Shown one piece after another: positions 58,946-64,000 of a DNA stretch of 64,000 nt. This stretch comes from an uncultured Alistipes sp. (GTDB lineage Bacteria > Bacteroidota > Bacteroidia > Bacteroidales > Rikenellaceae). Where the stretch lies: NCBI GenBank assembly GCA_947591475.1, contig CANQDE010000003.1:62001-126000 (forward strand), read 5' to 3'. The notes beneath the pieces were generated by a model. The model had not been told where the DNA came from. It did not search any database and was given only the letters and a program-made list of their open reading frames with translations. Each line of letters begins with the position of its first letter. Position 1 is the first letter of the stretch. Made by a program: the position numbers and the translations under genes.

Positions 58946-59719
58946 TTATTTTCCGCCGTTTTCGAGCCATGCGATGAACTCGGCGGTTTTGGCTCGACTG
59001 ACGAACGAATCGATGTCGCTCTCCGGTTTCAGTTTGAGTTTCAACCGATTGCCCAGCCGTTTCGCGACGCTTCCGATGCCGTCGCCCGAAATGATGCAAC
59101 TGCGCGAAATCCGGAAGAAGCGAGCCGGGTCCATCTCTTCGCAAATCGTATCCAACGAGGTGTCCATCAGATACTTTTCTCCTGCAATCGTCATCAGATA
59201 GGTGCTGCCCTGCTCGGAGTAGAAGTAGGCGATTTGCGACGTCTCGACCATGACGAGTTTGTCGTTGAAACGCAGCAGGTAACGTTGTTTGTAACGCGGT
59301 TCCGGCCGTGCCGCGAGCGCTTCCCGCAGCTCGCGCAGCTGCCCGAGGTCGAATCCGGTCTGCCTGCGGCGGTTGCGGCAACGGTCGACGGCCCGTTGCA
59401 GGTCGGGCAGTCCGATGGGTTTCAATAAATAGTCGATGGAGTTCACCTCGAAGGCTTTGACGGCGTAGTGGTCGTAGGCCGTGGTCATGACTACGGGACA
59501 GGCGATCGTCGTGCGTTCGAAAATGTCGAACGCCTGACCGTCGCCGAGCTGGATGTCCATGAAAATCGCATCGGGAGCGGGGTGGCTTTCGAGCCAAGCG
59601 ACGCTCTGATCCACGCTGTCGAGCAGCCCGCAGATCGCGATGTCCGGAAAATGCTGCACGAGCAGGTGGGCCAGCATCTGTCGGGCGACGGGTTCGTCTT
59701 CGATGATGAGTACGTTCAT
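58946..59719 (-). CDS. LytR/AlgR-family response regulator (LytTR DNA-binding)
   Basis: 257 residues from ATG 59719. Receiver domain (about 1-118) with acidic pocket EDE at 7-9, phosphoacceptor Asp55 (IFMDIQLGDG) and the late TTAYDHYAVKAFEVNSIDYLLKPI segment; LytTR DNA-binding domain (about 145-250). Located 8 bases after the stop of its sensor kinase, so they form one operon. LytTR proteins bind 9-bp direct repeats 21 bp apart; three such half-sites occur in the intergenic region upstream of the kinase and the sugar operon, making that operon the likely target. Confidence 0.94.
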   Translation of the reverse strand: MNVLIIEDEPVARQMLAHLLVQHFPDIAICGLLDSVDQSVAWLESHPAPDAIFMDIQLGDGQAFDIFERTTIACPVVMTTAYDHYAVKAFEVNSIDYLLKPIGLPDLQRAVDRCRNRRRQTGFDLGQLRELREALAARPEPRYKQRYLLRFNDKLVMVETSQIAYFYSEQGSTYLMTIAGEKYLMDTSLDTICEEMDPARFFRISRSCIISGDGIGSVAKRLGNRLKLKLKPESDIDSFVSRAKTAEFIAWLENGGK

Positions 59720-59727
59720 GACCGGTT

Positions 59728-61134
59728 TCAGATTAGGGGCAGTTCGACCCGGAATTCCGTTTCGTTCTTTCGAACGACGATTTCCCGACCGAGTATGCCG
59801 CGGTATTGTTGCGATATGTTGGCCAGCCCGAAACGGGTGCTTCCCGACCCGTTGTCGGCGTAGCGGGGTTGCAGGTTGTTGACTACGGTGATCCGTTGCG
59901 GCGTGGCTTCGATGACGATATGCAAAGGCTTTTCCGATCGCACGATGTTGTGTTTCAGTGCATTTTCGATCAGCATTTGGAGACAGCAGGGAACGATGTA
60001 ACTGTTGGAGGCTTGCGGATCGATGCGGTATTCGACTTGGAATCCGTCGGGAAAACGTACTTTCAGTAGGTCGATGTATTGGCGGGTGAAAGCCAGTTCG
60101 TCGCTCAGCCGCACGAAGGTCTCTTTTTCGTTTTGGAGCATGTAGCGGTAGAGCGACGCTAATTTGCGGATGTATTCGTTGGCTTCGGGGTTCTTGTTCT
60201 CCTCGACCAATCCGCTGAGGATGTTGAGCGAGTTGAATAGGAAGTGGGGATTGACCTGTTGTTTGAGCAGGCTGTAGCGGAACTGGGCCAAGTGGCGTTT
60301 GTCGCGTTCGCGGTGCAGCTGGGTGCGGGTCAGCCAGATGTAGTCGTACGCCAGCACGATGAGGTAGATGATGATGTTGACTAACAGCAGCAGGACGCTC
60401 GTTTGCAGGAACGACCCTTCGGCGAAGGGGGTCGGCGTACCGAAAGGAACGTCGTAGCCGATGACGAGCGCGGTGAGGACGGCGAGCAGCATCGTTTCGA
60501 TGACGACGCCCGTGATGTGGAGCAGCGGCCGGTCGTACCAAGCCCGTCGGCGGGAGATGCGGATGTAGATGATGTTGCAGCAGACGAGCGTCAAGGTGGC
60601 TAACGAATTGCTGAACAGCACCCGAAAGAAGTGCCGGAATACATCTTCGGTGAGGTAGTTGCTGAAAAAGCGCGAATAGCCGATGCGCAACAGCATGATG
60701 ATGCCGAGCACGAACAGCACCTGCCGGATGTCGGGGCCTCCTTGCGAAACCGGCCGGGTCGTCGGCGCCGGTTTATCGTCCGAGGGCTCCGGATGCCGGA
60801 AGAGCCGCAGCAGAAAGAGCACGCCGAATCCGAGGATTTCGGTCGTGAGCATCGTGGTGATGACGTGGACGATCGTATCGTTGGCGATGGCTAATCGCAG
60901 CAGTTTGGCTCCGTAGGTGCCGATGATGAATCCGATGATGTTGCCGACGATGACCCAAGCGGCCACGACGTCGATGCTTCGTTGTTTGCGGAAACAGATG
61001 ATGCTGATGAGGGCGATCGTCGCGGCGGTCAGCAGGAGTTCGTCCTGCACGCCGAACGCTTGGCACAGGATGACGATGCAGGCGTGCACTAAGGCGAACA
61101 GGTGGATGATGGATGCGGTGCGAAGCTCTTTCAC
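59728..61134 (-). CDS. LytS-like sensor histidine kinase
   Basis: 468 residues: about seven to eight membrane helices (1-270), then a His_kinase domain with QQVNPHFLFNSLNILSG (phosphoacceptor His near residue 290) and an HATPase_c domain (about 365-468; LQMLIENALKHNI and GSGSTRFGLANI boxes). The membrane region has no known ligand domain that I recognise. Upstream partner of the LytTR regulator. Divergent from the MFS-pgmB-GH65 operon, which suggests it senses a cue tied to sugar use or envelope state. Confidence 0.92.
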   Translation of the reverse strand: MKELRTASIIHLFALVHACIVILCQAFGVQDELLLTAATIALISIICFRKQRSIDVVAAWVIVGNIIGFIIGTYGAKLLRLAIANDTIVHVITTMLTTEILGFGVLFLLRLFRHPEPSDDKPAPTTRPVSQGGPDIRQVLFVLGIIMLLRIGYSRFFSNYLTEDVFRHFFRVLFSNSLATLTLVCCNIIYIRISRRRAWYDRPLLHITGVVIETMLLAVLTALVIGYDVPFGTPTPFAEGSFLQTSVLLLLVNIIIYLIVLAYDYIWLTRTQLHRERDKRHLAQFRYSLLKQQVNPHFLFNSLNILSGLVEENKNPEANEYIRKLASLYRYMLQNEKETFVRLSDELAFTRQYIDLLKVRFPDGFQVEYRIDPQASNSYIVPCCLQMLIENALKHNIVRSEKPLHIVIEATPQRITVVNNLQPRYADNGSGSTRFGLANISQQYRGILGREIVVRKNETEFRVELPLI

Positions 61135-61162
61135 GGCGAAAAACGGTCTCTCAACTCTTATT

Positions 61163-61194
61163 CAAAAGTAAGAACTTCTGCCGAATAATCCAAA
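61163..61194 (-). promoter_or_regulatory. Promoter of LytS/LytTR operon
   Basis: Minus strand: TTTG (CAAA at 61191-61194), 20-base spacer, TACTTTTG (61163-61170); full consensus, leader about 23 bases. Confidence 0.75.
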
Positions 61195-61198
61195 TTTT

Positions 61199-61249
61199 TC
61201 CGTTCAAGGCATTTTTCGAACGGTTCGTCCCCGAAAATCCACCGTTCGG
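61199..61249 (+). promoter_or_regulatory. Array of three LytTR-type half-sites
   Basis: TCCGTTCAA (61199), ACGGTTCGT (61220) and ACCGTTCGG (61241): same orientation, exactly 21 bp between starts. Against the general LytTR half-site [TA][AC][CA]GTTN[AG][TG] the third matches at all positions and the others at all but one. The array ends 10 bp before the predicted -33 of the sugar operon. Confidence 0.65.
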
Positions 61250-61258
61250 GGGCGGAGC

Positions 61259-61290
61259 GTTGTTTTTCTCGATCGTTTTGTTAAAATTTG
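61259..61290 (+). promoter_or_regulatory. Promoter of sugar operon
   Basis: TTG (61260-61262), 20-base spacer, AAAATTTG (61283-61290; one mismatch to TAnnTTTG). The imperfect -7 box suits activator dependence. Confidence 0.5.
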
Positions 61291-61322
61291 CATAAGCAAC
61301 CTAACCGCTATTCCTAATCGAC

Positions 61323-62645
61323 ATGAAAAAACCTAATTTGTCCTTCTGGCAAATCTGGAATCTCAGCTTCGGCTTTCTGGGCGTGCAGATCGGCTACTCG
61401 CTTCAGAATTCGAATACTTCGACCATCTTCGAATCGTTGGGCGCCGACGTGCACCAGTTGAGTTATTTCTGGTTGGCGGCTCCATTGGCCGGATTGGTCG
61501 TGCAGCCCATCGTCGGGCTCTTTTCCGACGGCACATGGACGCGCTTCGGCCGGCGCATTCCGTTCATTCTCGGCGGAGCGATCATTTCGACCCTCGCTTT
61601 GGCGCTGATGCCGAATTGTCCGGCCTTGCTGGCCTTCGCTCCGTTGGCGATGGGCGCATTCATCCTCTTGTTCATGGATTTGTCGTTCAACGTAACGATG
61701 CAGCCGTTCCGCGCGTTGGTGGCCGATATGCTCAACGACGAGCAAAAGACCAAAGGCTATGTCGTCCAAACTTTCCTAATCAATCTCGGGGCAGTCGTCG
61801 GCGCCGTGCTGCCTTTGCTGTTGACCCATCTGGGCGTCTCCGACGAGGTGCGGCCGGGCGAGGTGGCCGATCATATCGCCTATTCCTATTATATAGGCGG
61901 CGCCATTCTGTTGGCTACGGTGCTCGTTACGTCGTTCCGCACCCGCGAATATCCGCCCGAAGAATTTTCCAAATATGACGGTGGAGCGAATGCAGCTGAA
62001 ACAGCGACGGCCTCCGATGCGGGCGAACGGCTTTCGTTCCTTGCATTGATGCGCAACATTCCGCGTGTAATGTTGCAGTTGGGCGTCGTGCAGTTTTTCT
62101 CGTGGGCATCGCTCTTTCTGATGTGGACCTATCTGAAAAGTGCTATCACGGGCGTCGTTACCGATCACGAAACAGGTGTGGTTCTCTCGGAGGGCGCTAC
62201 TCAAACGTGGGTCGGCGTGCTGAACGGCATCTATCCGATTCCGGCGTGTCTCGTGTCGCTCGTCATGGGCGGGGTGGCCGCTCGTTACGGCAATAAACTC
62301 GTCTATGCGGTGAGCCTGTTGTTCGGTGCCGCCGGATTCCTCGGGTTGACGCAATTGCACGACCAGTATGCCCTGATGCTGCCCATGATCGGCATCGGCA
62401 TCGCGTGGGCCGGTATTCTGGCCATGCCCTATTCGATCCTCTCGCGAGCGGTCGATGCCCATCACATGGGCGTTTACATGGGCATCTTCAACTTCACGAT
62501 TACCATCCCGCAGATCGTCATCGGATTGACGGGCGGTCTGATCGTGCAGCATGTTTTCGCCTCCGATGCGATGTCGATGATTGGTCTGGCCGGCGTGTTG
62601 ATGCTGTTGGCGGCCGTTTCGGTATATTTCGTTAAAGAGAAATAA
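61323..62645 (+). CDS. MFS sugar transporter (SLC45/GPH-like)
   Basis: 440 residues with 12 membrane helices. N-terminus KPNLSFWQIWNLSFGFLGVQIGYSLQN and the loop SDGTWTRFGRRIPFILGG resemble Bacteroidota MFS sugar (maltose/sucrose-type) importers of the SLC45/GPH group. It would bring a disaccharide across the inner membrane for the phosphorylase encoded downstream. First gene of the operon; pgmB starts after a single base. Confidence 0.88.
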   Translation: MKKPNLSFWQIWNLSFGFLGVQIGYSLQNSNTSTIFESLGADVHQLSYFWLAAPLAGLVVQPIVGLFSDGTWTRFGRRIPFILGGAIISTLALALMPNCPALLAFAPLAMGAFILLFMDLSFNVTMQPFRALVADMLNDEQKTKGYVVQTFLINLGAVVGAVLPLLLTHLGVSDEVRPGEVADHIAYSYYIGGAILLATVLVTSFRTREYPPEEFSKYDGGANAAETATASDAGERLSFLALMRNIPRVMLQLGVVQFFSWASLFLMWTYLKSAITGVVTDHETGVVLSEGATQTWVGVLNGIYPIPACLVSLVMGGVAARYGNKLVYAVSLLFGAAGFLGLTQLHDQYALMLPMIGIGIAWAGILAMPYSILSRAVDAHHMGVYMGIFNFTITIPQIVIGLTGGLIVQHVFASDAMSMIGLAGVLMLLAAVSVYFVKEK

Positions 62646-62646
62646 G

Positions 62647-63303
62647 ATGATTGCCTGTTGCCTATTCGATTTGGACGGCGTGCTGGTCGACACCGCTCGT
62701 TTCCACTATCGGGCGTGGGCCGACTTGGCGCACGACCTCGGATTCGAGTTCACGCCCGAGCAGGGCGAAGCAACCAAAGGCGTGAGCCGGATGGCGTCGC
62801 TCGACATCGTGCTGCGGGCCGGCGGCATGGAGAACCGCTTCTCGCAGGAGGAGAAAGAGCGTTTGGCGGCCGAAAAGAATGCCCGTTATTTGAGCTACGT
62901 CTCGACCATGACGCCCGACGACGTGTTGCCCGGCGTGCGCGACTTTTTGGCCGATCTGAAACGGCATGGGGTCAAAATCGCCCTCGGATCGGCGTCGAAG
63001 AATGCCGGAACGATTCTCGACCGGTGCGCTTTGCGCGACGTATTCGATGCCATCGTCGACGGCACGCTTGTCTCGCGGGCCAAACCCGACCCCGAAGTCT
63101 TTTCAAAAGGGGCGGAGATGCTAAACATCGTCCCCGAAAAATGCGTCGTCTTCGAGGATGCGGCGGCGGGCATCGAAGCGGCGGCACGGGCCGGTATGCG
63201 GTCGGTAGGCGTCGGCGGTGATCGTTCGCTCGCCCGTGCGACGACGGGGATCACGACATTCGAAAATTTCACATACGAAGCACTATGCAAAGCAATCGAT
63301 TGA
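62647..63303 (+). CDS. pgmB: Beta-phosphoglucomutase (HAD family)
   Basis: Converts beta-glucose 1-phosphate to glucose 6-phosphate. 218 residues with HAD motif I FDLDGVLVD (nucleophile Asp8, acid/base Asp10), motif II LGSASKN, motif III Lys in RAKPDPEVF and motif IV VFEDAAAGIEAA. Sits between the transporter and GH65 genes and overlaps the latter by 19 bases, so the three are translated together. Confidence 0.94.
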   Translation: MIACCLFDLDGVLVDTARFHYRAWADLAHDLGFEFTPEQGEATKGVSRMASLDIVLRAGGMENRFSQEEKERLAAEKNARYLSYVSTMTPDDVLPGVRDFLADLKRHGVKIALGSASKNAGTILDRCALRDVFDAIVDGTLVSRAKPDPEVFSKGAEMLNIVPEKCVVFEDAAAGIEAAARAGMRSVGVGGDRSLARATTGITTFENFTYEALCKAID

Positions 63304-64000
63304 ATCTGGGCATCGACCCGTGGTTGTTGACCGAAAACGATTTCGACCCTTCGCGCGTGAAGTCGTCCGAATCGCTCTTCGCGTTGGGCAACGGCGTGAT
63401 GGGCGGCCGCGCCAACTTCGAGGAGCGCTATTCGGGCCCCTCGTTGCAGGGCAACTATATCGGCGGCGTCTACTATCCCGATAAAACCCGCGTAGGGTGG
63501 TGGAAGAACGGCTATCCCGAGTATTTCGCCAAGGTGTTGAATGCCGCTTTCTGGATCGGGGTCGACGTGCGCGTCGACGGTGAGGAACTCGATTTGGCGC
63601 AGTGCGAGGTGAAACGGTTCTACCGCGAAATGGACATGCGCCGTTCGGTGTTGACGCGCCGGATGACCGTCGTCCTGAAAAACGGGGCCGAAGTGGAGGT
63701 CGAGGCCGTGCGCTTCCTGTCGTTGGCTCGTCGCGAGTTGGGCGTGATCCGTTACAGCGTTACGCCTGTGAATCGGGATGCCGAAATCACCTTCTCGCCC
63801 TACATCGACGCCGACGTGCGGAACTCCGACGCCAACTACGACGAAAAGTTCTGGGAACCGGTGCGCACCGAGGAGGATGCCACGCAGAGCCGCACGCGGA
63901 AAAGCGGTTTCGAGGTCGCTTGGGCGCAGGCCGTCGCGTTGGACGGTGCGCAGTTCGCCTGCGAGACCGTGCCCGAGAAACCGCGTCGGACGGCGACCGT
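63285..64000 (+). CDS. Glycoside hydrolase family 65 disaccharide phosphorylase, C-terminus beyond window
   Basis: Starts at ATG 63285 (MQSNRLNLGIDPWLLTENDF), inside the end of pgmB, and is open to the window edge (238 codons). The N-terminal domain has the GH65 hallmark ESLFALGNGVMGGRANFEE followed by GNYIGGVYYPDKTRVGWWKNGYP. GH65 enzymes phosphorolyse alpha-linked disaccharides (maltose, trehalose, kojibiose, nigerose) to beta-glucose 1-phosphate, which fits the pgmB partner. The catalytic (alpha/alpha)6 barrel is not visible, so the linkage cannot be assigned. Confidence 0.93.
   Translation, partial: MQSNRLNLGIDPWLLTENDFDPSRVKSSESLFALGNGVMGGRANFEERYSGPSLQGNYIGGVYYPDKTRVGWWKNGYPEYFAKVLNAAFWIGVDVRVDGEELDLAQCEVKRFYREMDMRRSVLTRRMTVVLKNGAEVEVEAVRFLSLARRELGVIRYSVTPVNRDAEITFSPYIDADVRNSDANYDEKFWEPVRTEEDATQSRTRKSGFEVAWAQAVALDGAQFACETVPEKPRRTAT

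Noticed and set aside
61259..61322. Catabolite or riboswitch control element before the sugar operon
   Set aside because: No CRE-like or known riboswitch pattern; the LytTR-type repeats explain the region better.

Overview
The window looks like core chromosome of a Bacteroidota (Bacteroidales) bacterium, most likely Alistipes or a close Rikenellaceae relative. Evidence: GC-rich coding DNA; near-absence of Shine-Dalgarno sites with many promoters of the Bacteroidota form TTTG-N19/20-TAnnTTTG; a MurF-alanine racemase fusion; an Oar-type TonB receptor; an LptD-like assembly protein; and a V/A-type ATPase operon in the reduced Bacteroidota arrangement. The genus is inferred from memory of gene content, not from a search.

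Layout. 1-12.3 kb (mostly minus strand): mutL (cut by the window edge), a small membrane protein, grpE-dnaJ, murF-alr with a tetrapyrrole-methylase-family methyltransferase, mutS2, and an operon of an N-acetylmuramoyl-L-alanine amidase and an MlaD-like protein. 12.4-17.8 kb: lptD-like gene, nucleoside permease, tRNA-Gln, nitroreductase. 18.0-25.6 kb: V-type ATPase genes E, DUF2764, A, B, D, I, K. 25.7-26.0 kb: a long hairpin RNA that looks like 6S RNA. 26.0-31.8 kb: small conserved-looking ORF, L-serine deaminase, rpsT, tRNA-Glu, an AT-rich foreign-looking acyltransferase gene broken at a G10 tract, and pckA. 32-42.5 kb: Oar-like TonB receptor, AI-2E-family permease, biotin-dependent carboxylase subunit, mscL, an ion channel, tRNA-Met, and a divergent AraC regulator/lipoprotein hydrolase pair. 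43.3-45.3 kb: threonylcarbamoyl-AMP synthase, thioesterase, EamA permease. 45.4-58.9 kb: the classic tRNA-tuf-secE-nusG-rplKAJL-rpoBC block. 58.9-64 kb: LytS/LytR-type two-component system divergent from an MFS transporter, beta-phosphoglucomutase and a GH65 phosphorylase (cut by the window edge), a disaccharide-phosphorolysis operon.

No large defence system, prophage, integrative element or CRISPR array is visible. The most interesting signals are smaller: (i) a family of intergenic repeats with terminal inverted repeats (copies near 1.4, 7.3, 7.5, 26.4 and 43.0 kb) that behaves like a non-autonomous mobile element; (ii) a phase-variation-like G10 tract inside a transferred acyltransferase gene; (iii) three LytTR-type half-sites at exact 21-bp spacing just upstream of the sugar operon promoter; (iv) a 6S-like RNA and a second candidate small RNA; (v) a V-ATPase locus lacking recognisable C, F and G genes but whose K subunit carries sodium-ligand residues. 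Coordinates of RNA 5' ends and promoters are pattern-based inferences.
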